From a virus: a DNA stretch of 46,598 nt. The stretch is taken from positions 1 to 46,598 of IMG/VR virus record IMGVR_UViG_3300009285_002677; one strand, 5' to 3'. The notes under the pieces were generated by a model that was given only the letters and a program-made list of their open reading frames with translations, did not search any database and was not told the DNA's origin. A program made the translations under genes and the position numbers. Numbering within the stretch: position 1 is the stretch's first letter; the number at the start of each line of letters is the position of its first letter. Shown here one piece after another: positions 13,336 to 19,416 of the stretch.

Positions 13336-13355
13336 AAGCCAGCGTATTGACTGGC

Positions 13356-13521
13356 GACGCGCCGCGTCGAGCTATGCAAAAAGGTCAAGGTTGCTATGCA
13401 AACTTTGCATAGCTACGCAAAAAGGTCACGGTTTCCGCGTAAGCGCCTGGATATACTTGACGGCGCGCCGCGTCACGCTACGCAAACAGGTCAAGGGGCC
13501 CGGCAACGCGCCGCGTCACGC
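13356..13521. repeat. Iteron cluster
   Basis: Three 20-base direct repeats: 13371-13390 (GCTATGCAAAAAGGTCAAGG), 13412-13431 and 13477-13496, each differing from the others at one to three bases. Three copies of CGCGCCGCGTC lie at 13358-13368, 13464-13474 and 13507-13517, the first two directly before a 20-base repeat. This is the classical layout of a replication origin, partition site or recombination control site. No gene covers it. Confidence 0.8.
13393..13413. repeat. 21-bp perfect palindrome within the iterons
   Basis: GCTATGCAAA, a central C at 13403, then TTTGCATAGC. Its left arm starts like the iterons (GCTATGCAAA) and its right arm is the same word inverted, ending two bases into the second iteron. 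It gives a head-to-head pair of iteron starts and is a good candidate core binding site. Confidence 0.85.
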
Positions 13522-13894
13522 ACCGCCAGTGTGTCTAAACCGCGGTTTTCGGGACACTCGGCCGAAAACGCACGCACACCCAGTGTGGGTTGCGAGCTGG
13601 CGCGGCGCTTGCAAACTACTGTAACCACGCGGGCGCGGCCGCGGCACAACCGTCCGCTTGTGCCGCGCGCCGGCGCGAGCTCGCCATGGCGTGACAGATC
13701 GCGCGCTTGCGGGCACGGAGCGGGCGGCCCTTGTGCCGCGCAGGCGCGGCGGCGGCCCGCAGGAGCCTACACGGGCACGAGCTCGGCGCGCACGGCAGGC
13801 CGGCCGACACCTCGCCGCGCCGAGCGGATCTCGCTGACCCCGGGGGGTGGGTCGGTTACGGTATGCCGCTCGTCTGGCGGGAACCGCTCCGCGT
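13522..13894. other. Gene-free region with recombination-site-like repeats
   Basis: No credible gene on either strand; open frames here are Arg/Pro/Ala-rich shadows with no ribosome sites. The region holds a 26-base inverted repeat at 13641-13666 and two of the three direct copies of TTGTGCCGCGC (13658-13668 and 13731-13741). Base composition is extremely GC rich. Confidence 0.55.
13641..13666. repeat. Candidate recombinase site
   Basis: GCGGCACAA (13641-13649) and TTGTGCCGC (13658-13666) are perfect inverted nine-base arms around eight bases. The total, 26 bases, is close to the size of small serine recombinase crossover sites. The arm word TTGTGCCGCGC recurs directly at 13731-13741 and at 14538-14548, the latter just upstream of the recombinase promoter. 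Confidence 0.5.
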
Positions 13895-14470
13895 TCATAA
13901 CGCGCCGCGTCGTAGGGTGCGGTCGGAGACTCCAACCTGGGCGGCGACTGCGCGCCACGGGGTGCCGGCGGTGCGGAGTTCTTGGACTTGGGCGAGGAGG
14001 GGCGGAGGGAGTGGAATTCTTGGGCGGCCTATGGTTTTGCCTTGGGACTTAGCGCGGGACATACCGGACTTGGTGCGTTCGACGAGGCGGGAGCGTTCCT
14101 GTTCGGCGACCCAGGAAAAGACGTAGATGAGGAGGGAGCGGACCGGGCCGGAGGTGTCGAGCCATGGTTCGGAGTGGGAGATGAGGCGGACGTTGAGGTG
14201 GTCGAGTTCGAGGATGGTGGCAACGACCTCGTGAACGTTGCGGCCGAGGCGGTCGATGGCCCAGACGAGGATGGAGTGGACGTTGCCCTTGCGGGCGTCG
14301 TTGAGGAGGCGGGCGAGTTGAGGGCGGTCTCCGATGCCGGAGGCTGCCTGGTCTTCGTAGACGGCGGGTAAGCCGAGGTCTCTGGCTGCGGCGAGGCGTT
14401 GGAGGGCTGGGAGTTGGTTGGCTGTTGTCTGGGTGTCCGTGGAGGTTCTGAGGTAGAGGGCGGTGGTCAT
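13895..14470 (-). CDS. Serine recombinase, resolvase/invertase class
   Basis: Encodes 191 residues, typical for small resolvases and invertases. The N-terminal YLRTSTDTQ carries Arg8 and the catalytic Ser10; LPAVYEDQAASGIGDRPQLA, then SILVWAIDRLGRN (DRLGR motif) and the long E helix AEQERSRLVERTKSGMSRAK follow. The C-terminal helix-turn-helix is TPWRAVAAQVGVSDRTLRRG. The ATG at 14470 follows GGAGGGGCCGCCAC. It could resolve multimers, invert a segment or integrate the phage; the short length argues against the large-serine-integrase type. Repeats on both sides are the probable targets. Confidence 0.92.
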   Translation of the reverse strand: MTTALYLRTSTDTQTTANQLPALQRLAAARDLGLPAVYEDQAASGIGDRPQLARLLNDARKGNVHSILVWAIDRLGRNVHEVVATILELDHLNVRLISHSEPWLDTSGPVRSLLIYVFSWVAEQERSRLVERTKSGMSRAKSQGKTIGRPRIPLPPPLLAQVQELRTAGTPWRAVAAQVGVSDRTLRRGAL

Positions 14471-14499
14471 GTGGCGGCCCCTCCTGTGGGCCGGGAAGA

Positions 14500-14529
14500 A
14501 GCATACGCCAGCGCGCGGCAAAAGTCAAC
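14500..14529 (-). promoter_or_regulatory. Recombinase promoter
   Basis: On the minus strand TTGACT (14529-14524) and TATGCT (14505-14500) are 18 bases apart, each with five or four consensus bases. The transcript would begin near 14493 and carry a leader with the ribosome site before 14470. A copy of TTGTGCCGCGC lies nine bases upstream of the -35, so the recombinase may control its own gene. Confidence 0.68.
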
Positions 14530-14537
14530 CCGGCGGT

Positions 14538-14604
14538 TGTGCCGCGCTGCAGCCAAATTGGACGTTTGGGGACTAAATGGGACGTTTCGGGGACGTATTG
14601 GGGC
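14538..14604. repeat. Repeats upstream of the recombinase gene
   Basis: TTGTGCCGCGC at 14538-14548 is followed by GGACGTTTGGGGAC (14561-14574), GGACGTTTCGGGGAC (14581-14595) and a weaker GGACGTATTGGGG (14592-14604). The first two are spaced 20 bases apart, two helical turns. In resolvase systems such accessory sites lie next to the gene promoter. The repeats also overlap the 3' end of a small gene on the minus strand. Confidence 0.55.
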
Positions 14605-14872
14605 GCGTTGTGCTGCTTCGCTGTCGCCACGTCGCCCAGCATGAGTGGTCGTATGCCCACTCTGCACGGCAATCATGACCGCAGACCCTGCAGAAGCCGT
14701 TGACGGTGCGGAGCGAGAGCAGCGCCCACCAGACGCTTCGCAGCCCGCCGTCCTTGGCGAGATAGGCGCCGACAAGCGCGCCCATGAACGCGGCGGATGT
14801 CGGATTGGCCCAGTCCACGCCAACCACATTACCACAGGCCTCGCTCCATGGCGTGGTGTTGTCATTAAGCAC
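14573..14872 (-). CDS. Hypothetical protein with zinc-type cluster
   Basis: Encodes 99 residues from a GTG at 14872. The N-terminus is polar (NDNTTPWSEACGNVVGVDWA), then a hydrophobic part (SAAFMGALVGAYLAKDGG and SVWWALLSLRTVNGF) and a Cys/His cluster CRVCGHDC with later His and Cys. It could be a small membrane-associated zinc protein. The start has a weak ribosome site, and inner GTG starts at 14827 and 14818 are possible. It faces the small terminase gene. Support is moderate. Confidence 0.42.
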   Translation of the reverse strand: MLNDNTTPWSEACGNVVGVDWANPTSAAFMGALVGAYLAKDGGLRSVWWALLSLRTVNGFCRVCGHDCRAEWAYDHSCWATWRQRSSTTRPNTSPKRPI

Positions 14873-14890
14873 CCCATCTCATTACGTTGT
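14859..14890 (+). promoter_or_regulatory. Candidate late promoter region (terminase operon)
   Basis: TTGTCA (14859-14864) and TACGTT (14883-14888) are 18 bases apart, a weak sigma70 match. More notable is ATTACGTTGT at 14881-14890, which occurs again at 36649-36658 before another late operon. The start codon GTG at 14898 is only nine bases beyond the putative -10, again close to leaderless. Recognition by the phage sigma factor is a hypothesis. Confidence 0.42.
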
Positions 14891-14897
14891 CTATTGC

Positions 14898-15458
14898 GTG
14901 GCGGACAAACCAGTCCTTGGGCTGTTAGACCGGCCGGCCAAGGTAAGCTCAGTGAGGGAGTTCCTGATTGCCGGAGGGACGCGGCGGGAAGTAGCGGCGT
15001 TCGCGAGGGAGCAGGGGTGGGCTGATTCCGCAGCCGATATTCGGGAGTTCATTCGGGAGGCGCGGGAGGAGATCGCGTCCTGGGTAGAGCAAGACCGGAA
15101 GGCTGAGTTCTCGATGGCGGCCGAGAGGCTAAACGCCCTGTATCGGGCGTGCATGTACGACGACCAGGGGAACCCGCTGCCGGCAAACAAGCGGGACAAG
15201 AAGACGGCGTTCATGGTGCAGCGGGAACTGGCCGAGTTGTTCGGGTTGCATGCGCCCAAAAGGGTGGACGTGGACTCGACGGTAAGGGCGCTGTCAAAAG
15301 AGCAATTGCGGGCCGAGCTATTAGAGATGGCGACGAAGATTGAGGCGATCGACGCGCCGGACGCCGCCGTCGCCCTCCGGGGGGCCGATCTGCGGGAGGG
15401 GCTCCTGGAGATGATGACGGAGACCGAAGAGGAGCCGGAGAGCGAGGACGCCGCGTGA
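14898..15458 (+). CDS. terS: Terminase small subunit
   Basis: Encodes 186 residues from the GTG at 14898. It has an N-terminal helix-turn-helix style region (SSVREFLIAGGTRREVAAFA), a helical middle (FIREAREEIASWVEQDRKAE) and the common TerS ending: AAERLNALYRACMYDDQGNP, then FMVQRELAELFGLHAPKRVD. TerS binds the packaging site and regulates the large subunit. The acidic C-terminus (TETEEEPESED) is also typical. The longer reading from 14784 crosses the putative promoter and is rejected. It opens the late operon. Confidence 0.78.
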   Translation: MADKPVLGLLDRPAKVSSVREFLIAGGTRREVAAFAREQGWADSAADIREFIREAREEIASWVEQDRKAEFSMAAERLNALYRACMYDDQGNPLPANKRDKKTAFMVQRELAELFGLHAPKRVDVDSTVRALSKEQLRAELLEMATKIEAIDAPDAAVALRGADLREGLLEMMTETEEEPESEDAA

Positions 15459-15793
15459 TGTTTGCGTTTATCCGAGAACGCATTGCTGCACTCAGAGAGT
15501 ACAGGGCGCTGCGGGAACGGGTTCTGGATGCGATTGAGCACGCTAGCGCGATTGTCCCCGCTGGGGGCCGCATTCGTGTCGACGTGCCCCTTCGCCGGCC
15601 GCGCCCCGGCGTCCGTCGCCAGCTAGAGAAAATACTCTTATCACTACCGTCGCCGGCACATGCGCGCACCTACGAGGATGCCGGGCCGGTGGAGATTCAT
15701 CCGTACCGGGACGCGTTTTGCTCGCGCATCGAGGTCCCTGGAGGCCTCGTCGTCCTAACGTTTGAGGCCTCCAACCCAGAGGACGCCGCGTGA
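15458..15793 (+). CDS. Hypothetical 111-residue protein
   Basis: The ATG at 15458 overlaps the TerS stop (TGATG); a GTG at 15455 is an alternative. It opens with a helical region (RERIAALREYRALRERVLDA), followed by VPAGGRIRVDVPLRRPRPGV and a beta-rich end (FCSRIEVPGGLVVLTFEASN). No family recognised. The position between terminase genes suggests a packaging or head accessory role, or an independent passenger gene. Confidence 0.52.
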   Translation: MFAFIRERIAALREYRALRERVLDAIEHASAIVPAGGRIRVDVPLRRPRPGVRRQLEKILLSLPSPAHARTYEDAGPVEIHPYRDAFCSRIEVPGGLVVLTFEASNPEDAA

Positions 15794-15918
15794 CGGCCAG
15801 CGTTGCCGGCGGGGTTGGAATGGCGCTTCTCCTCTGCGTCCTTGTCGGCGGGTCGGCCGGGTTTCTGCTGGCGATGCTGAGCGACCGGATGCGGCGGCGA
15901 GGTGGGCGCAGGCGGTGA
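15790..15918 (+). CDS. Tiny membrane protein
   Basis: Encodes 42 residues from a GTG in a GTGA overlap. One hydrophobic segment (GVGMALLLCVLVGGSAGFLL) covers most of the chain, followed by a strongly basic tail (SDRMRRRGGRRR), which predicts the N-terminus outside and the tail in the cytoplasm. Length and form resemble small holin or pinholin-like proteins but nothing proves that. Its TGA overlaps the next GTG. Confidence 0.48.
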   Translation: MTASVAGGVGMALLLCVLVGGSAGFLLAMLSDRMRRRGGRRR

Positions 15919-16109
15919 GCGTCAACGTGGGCATGGATGTTGTTCGCCAACCGCACCACCGGTCGGTCATTTTCCGGGCTGGCCGATATTCCCTCACGCT
16001 CGCGCTGTCCGATTGGCAGTGGAGGTTGGGCATATGGGCCCGCCGCGAGGCAGCCGGGATGCATGCCGGCCCGTTGTCGCTGCTGCTGTGGGTGGGGCCC
16101 AGGCCATGA
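15915..16109 (+). CDS. Small protein, first of a tandem paralogous pair
   Basis: Encodes 64 residues from a GTG (GTGA overlap). The core RSVIFRAGRYSLTLALSDWQ and WRLGIWARREAAGMHAGPLS aligns along its whole length with the next gene. It looks like a small all-beta domain with alternating hydrophobic residues and a Trp pair (WQW). Function unknown. Confidence 0.55.
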   Translation: MSVNVGMDVVRQPHHRSVIFRAGRYSLTLALSDWQWRLGIWARREAAGMHAGPLSLLLWVGPRP

Positions 16110-16327
16110 GCGAGTGGCGCAAGCGGTGGAGCGTTGAGGCGAGTGTGGAAATTGCCCGCCTCCACGGGTACCGCTCGATTGAACTGCGAATTGGTCGCTA
16201 CTCCCTCACCGTTTCCGTGTCCGGATGGGAGTGGAGGTTGAGCGCATCAGCCAACCGCAGTTCTGTCGGACTAACCATCGGGCCGCTATCGATGCACGTC
16301 TGGGAGTACGCGCGGCCCCCATGCTGA
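16106..16327 (+). CDS. Small protein, second of a tandem paralogous pair
   Basis: Encodes 73 residues from ATG (ATGA overlap). RSIELRIGRYSLTVSVSGWE, WRLSASANRSSVGLTIGPLS and a final W match the preceding gene, sharing R-x-GRYSLT, S-x-W-x-WRL and GPLS. The pair arose by duplication and has since diverged strongly. The N-terminal 20 residues are extra. Role unknown. Confidence 0.55.
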   Translation: MSEWRKRWSVEASVEIARLHGYRSIELRIGRYSLTVSVSGWEWRLSASANRSSVGLTIGPLSMHVWEYARPPC

Positions 16328-16806
16328 TCGAGCCCTCCACGCCAGACGACCTGGCGTTCATCGTTGACTCGTGGCTTATGAGCATGCGGGATGCCCCGCT
16401 ATTCTCCTGGGTTTGGGTTCCAAACGGGCCCTACTTTCAGAGCACGGGGCGACGGATCCGCCGCGTCCTAGAGTCCGCCACGGTGCTAGTGGCGCGGCCG
16501 ACCCAGCAGGGCGAGGGCGAACACAAGGACATCGCGGCGTGGATCTGCGGCGAGAAGGACCCGCAGGCCCCTCCCCCTCCGGCCGCCACCGTTCCGTTGG
16601 TGCACTGGATCTATACCAAGCAGCCGTTCCGTCGCCTTGGCCTAGCCCGCCAACTCCTCGGGGCACTCGGCTGGGCAGACGGGCTGCCGATCGTTTGCAC
16701 GTCGTGGAGTTCTGCGTGCGAGGCGGTTGACCCCGGAATGCTCCTGTTCAGGCCCTCGCTCCTCTCTCGCACACGTAATGGAGATTCACCAAAGGCCGCC
16801 ACGTAA
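16321..16806 (+). CDS. GNAT-type acetyltransferase-like protein
   Basis: Encodes 161 residues. A GNAT-like pattern is visible: MLIEPSTPDDLAFIVDSWLM at the start, TVLVARPTQQ and DIAAWICGEKD as central strands, then VHWIYTKQPFRRLGLARQLL with the R-x-x-G-x-A acetyl-CoA loop and helix. Comparable proteins lie between the terminase genes of many phages, with unknown targets. The ATG at 16321 overlaps the previous stop. The loop deviates from the strict Q/R-x-x-G-x-G/A only mildly. Confidence 0.65.
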   Translation: MLIEPSTPDDLAFIVDSWLMSMRDAPLFSWVWVPNGPYFQSTGRRIRRVLESATVLVARPTQQGEGEHKDIAAWICGEKDPQAPPPPAATVPLVHWIYTKQPFRRLGLARQLLGALGWADGLPIVCTSWSSACEAVDPGMLLFRPSLLSRTRNGDSPKAAT

Positions 16807-16819
16807 GGCGGCAGAAAGA

Positions 16820-17206
16820 ATGGTCCCCATGCAGGTTACCCGGTTCTTCATCAAGCACGGATTCAACTCGTTCGGCTCCCAGTTCGGAGGGTCTGTCGCG
16901 TTCGGACCCAAGGCGCTCGGCGGCGCCCGCGGCGCGGTTGCCACGTTCAGGCCGGACCTCGGCAGCGTTGTCATGGAGAAGCCGGGATATCCGCCGGTGA
17001 TCGTCCCACTCGACAACATCTCCGGGCTCGAGGTCGAGTCGCTCTCTCGTTGGAACGCTCCTTCATCTCCGCAGCCAACAGCAACCCCTGAACCCGTCCA
17101 GCCGTTCTCGTCCGCGGCATGCACCCGCAAGCCGGGCTGCACAAAGGAGGCCAACCACAAGGGGTTCTGCAAGGGGGCACCGGCGCCGTCCGAGGCCAAC
17201 GCGTGA
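16820..17206 (+). CDS. Hypothetical protein with C-terminal zinc-knuckle-like motif
   Basis: Encodes 128 residues. The first 75 form a beta-rich domain (VTRFFIKHGFNSFGSQFGGS, PPVIVPLDNISGLEVESLSR). A Pro/Ser linker leads to CTRKPGCTKEANHKGFCKGA, which resembles the knuckles in the 10614-11258 gene but lacks the final His. The ATG at 16820 has a GGCGGCAGAAAGA upstream; a second ATG at 16829 is possible. Confidence 0.55.
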   Translation: MVPMQVTRFFIKHGFNSFGSQFGGSVAFGPKALGGARGAVATFRPDLGSVVMEKPGYPPVIVPLDNISGLEVESLSRWNAPSSPQPTATPEPVQPFSSAACTRKPGCTKEANHKGFCKGAPAPSEANA

Positions 17207-17445
17207 ATATCGCCCGCGCCATTCTCACGAACGTTGCAGTGTTCGGCCCGGTCCTCGTGGCTCGCTGCTCGGAAGATGGTTCTACGGCTGCCCGCTGCCT
17301 GCGCTGTGGACTGATCGCAGACTACCCACTCGTTACTCCAATCCACATCAAGGCCGCCGAGGTCCGTCAGTTCATCAAGTCGCACGCCGAGTGTTCGGAC
17401 CCCATCCCGGCGCCCGACCCGCCGAAGGTGGTTCTGGCGTCGTGA
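17203..17445 (+). CDS. Hypothetical protein with Cys cluster
   Basis: Encodes 80 residues from a GTG (GTGA overlap). Cys pairs in ARCLRCGLIADYPLV and a later H-x2-C (IKSHAECSDP) would suit a single zinc site. Ends with a Pro-rich tail before the terminase start. No family recognised. Confidence 0.52.
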   Translation: MNIARAILTNVAVFGPVLVARCSEDGSTAARCLRCGLIADYPLVTPIHIKAAEVRQFIKSHAECSDPIPAPDPPKVVLAS

Positions 17446-18965
17446 TCGACACCGCCCGCCTTGATGCCCTTCGCGGGGAGTTCAAGAGACGCTACGGCGC
17501 ACAGGGTGTCGTTCCGGCACTTCGCGGCGATCTGTACGACAAGCAACTCGCGCTGATCGATGACCCGAGCAAGCGCAAGACGGCACTGTGGGGTCGCCGG
17601 GCAGGCAAGAGCACAGCCGCCGCGTCTTACATGCTCATGACGGCGTTCGGAAATCCCGAACTAACGGTTCCGTTTATCACACTCTCCCGCGCAAGCGCCA
17701 AGCGCATTATGTGGGGGCCCCTCCATCGGCTGAATTACAAGTACTCGCTCGGGATCAACTTCAACAACACCGACCTTACGGCCACGCTCCCGAACGGGGC
17801 GAGCGTCTGGCTCTGCGGGGCCAACGAGGAAGACGACATCGAGAAGATCCGCGGCACCGACCGCGGCTATCCGCTCGCCGTTATCGACGAGTCCGCGTCC
17901 ATGGGCCGCCACCTGCGGCCCCTCGTGGAGGAGGTGCTCGACGCTGCGCTCTCCGACCACGATGGGACCACCGTCATGCTGGGGTCGGCGGGCGTTGTCT
18001 GCTCGGGGATCTTCTACGAGGCGACGACCGGCAAGCGGAAGGAGTGGACAAGCCACCGCGCCACGGTCCTGGACAATCCGCACTTCCCCCGCTGGGCCGG
18101 CAAGAAGGACTGGCGCGAGCGGGCGGCGCGGTTTCTGGCGGACAAGCGGGCGACCAAGGGCTGGGCAGAAGACCACCCAATCTACCAACGGGAGTGGATG
18201 AGCAACTGGGTGGCGTCCGACGCGGGGTTGGTCTACCGGTTCAGCGAGAGCAAGAACATCTACGCCGAACTCCCCACAGACTACGACTTCGAATATGTCC
18301 TCGGCGTCGATCTCGGCTACGACGACTCCACGGCTTTCGTCGTAATCGCGTTCTCCGAGGACCTGCCAGACCTCTACGAGGTCGAGAGCTACAAGCAAAC
18401 CGGCATGATCCCATCGGAGATCGCCGAGAAGATCACGTTCCTGGCCAAGAAATACGACTTTACCCGCATCGTCGCCGACACCGGTGGGCTCGGGAAGTCC
18501 ATCGTCGAGGAATTCCGCACCCGCCACGGCATTCCGATCGAGCCGGCCGAGAAGAACCGCAAGCAAGAGTACATCGAGTTGCTCAACGGCGACCTCGCTA
18601 CTGGCCGCATCAAGGTACGCGCCGACTCGCCGCTCGTCGAGGAGTGGAAATCGCTCCGATGGGACGACGACGGCGACTCCCTCTCGGAGGACGACGACGA
18701 TCGCGTTGTGCGCGCTGCCCGCGGAGGCATGGGGAAGCGTCGCCGCGAGGATGACAGAGACGAGAACCACGTCGCGGACAGCTTTCTTTACGGGTGGAGA
18801 GAGGCACGGCACTGGATGCACGAGCCAAAGGCCGCAACGGCCCGCCGCGGCACTGACGCCTACGCGGCGGCCACCGAGGCGCGCATTCAGGCCAACGTTT
18901 TCGCAGAGGTCGAGCGCGCGAAGCGGAAAACGCTGAACCCCGACATCGAATGGGAGGACGAATGA
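17442..18965 (+). CDS. terL: Terminase large subunit
   Basis: Encodes 507 residues from the GTG at 17442 (GTGA overlap). Walker A is WGRRAGKST near residues 49-57, Walker B LAVIDES near 144, with a coupling region MLGSAGVVCSGIFYEA near 180. The RNase-H-like nuclease domain has GVDLGYDDS near 288, VADTGG near 346 and DENHVADSFLYG near 441, the three acidic positions expected. It cuts and pumps DNA into the prohead. The next genes are the accessory pair and the portal, as expected. Confidence 0.95.
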   Translation: MIDTARLDALRGEFKRRYGAQGVVPALRGDLYDKQLALIDDPSKRKTALWGRRAGKSTAAASYMLMTAFGNPELTVPFITLSRASAKRIMWGPLHRLNYKYSLGINFNNTDLTATLPNGASVWLCGANEEDDIEKIRGTDRGYPLAVIDESASMGRHLRPLVEEVLDAALSDHDGTTVMLGSAGVVCSGIFYEATTGKRKEWTSHRATVLDNPHFPRWAGKKDWRERAARFLADKRATKGWAEDHPIYQREWMSNWVASDAGLVYRFSESKNIYAELPTDYDFEYVLGVDLGYDDSTAFVVIAFSEDLPDLYEVESYKQTGMIPSEIAEKITFLAKKYDFTRIVADTGGLGKSIVEEFRTRHGIPIEPAEKNRKQEYIELLNGDLATGRIKVRADSPLVEEWKSLRWDDDGDSLSEDDDDRVVRAARGGMGKRRREDDRDENHVADSFLYGWREARHWMHEPKAATARRGTDAYAAATEARIQANVFAEVERAKRKTLNPDIEWEDE

Positions 18966-19249
18966 ACCCCGCAGACAGGAAATGCATGCTCCACGTTGAC
19001 GTTGGCCTGCGCAACGGCATTCCGACGCTGGTGTTCACGGAGACGGACGGGTGCGCCGAGGACGCCTGTGCGATTATTGCCGACCACGTAGTCCGGTGGA
19101 GAGCGCGCCACGGGAAGGACGTGCGCCATCCGCTCGCCGGACTTGTGCCAGACACGGAGACGCGCGTTGTCGTGAACACTCGAGCGACGGTCAACGAACT
19201 GCACAGCCGATACGGGGTCGATGTCGAACTCCAGGGCGAGGCCAGATGA
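18962..19249 (+). CDS. Hypothetical 95-residue protein
   Basis: Starts MNPADRKCMLHVDVGLRNGI in an ATGA overlap with terL. The text reads as alternating strands and helices (TLVFTETDGCAEDACAIIAD, ETRVVVNTRATVNELHSRYG). No family recognised. Small genes at this place in other phages can be head accessory proteins; nothing confirms that here. Confidence 0.55.
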   Translation: MNPADRKCMLHVDVGLRNGIPTLVFTETDGCAEDACAIIADHVVRWRARHGKDVRHPLAGLVPDTETRVVVNTRATVNELHSRYGVDVELQGEAR

Positions 19250-19416
19250 CGACTGAGGAGATGCTCTTGTTCACCGAGAACATGAGGCGGCTCGGCGCCA
19301 AGCAGTTTGCCGTGCAGGACGCGGACGGATCCATCTCCGTGGAGCTCGACCCTAACGCAGCCGTGTTTCCGGAGGCCGAAACAGACCGGACAGGCACTCC
19401 CGGAGAGGAGGACTAA
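19246..19416 (+). CDS. Hypothetical 56-residue protein
   Basis: Starts MTTEEMLLFTENMRRLGAKQ in an ATGA overlap and ends directly before the portal ATG. It has an N-terminal helix, a strand pair (FAVQDADGSISVELDP) and an acidic tail. No family recognised. Position suggests expression together with the portal. Confidence 0.52.
   Translation: MTTEEMLLFTENMRRLGAKQFAVQDADGSISVELDPNAAVFPEAETDRTGTPGEED

Noticed and set aside
13356-13521. CRISPR array
   Set aside because: Only three imperfect repeats with unequal spacing (41 and 65 bases), overlapping palindromes and no cas genes; iterons explain it better.
13516-14052. Protein genes in the gene-free region
   Set aside because: Arg/Ala/Pro-rich frames on both strands with no ribosome site, overlapping obvious repeats.
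17661-18821. Open frame opposite the large terminase
   Set aside because: Valine/leucine-rich antisense shadow of a gene with intact catalytic motifs.
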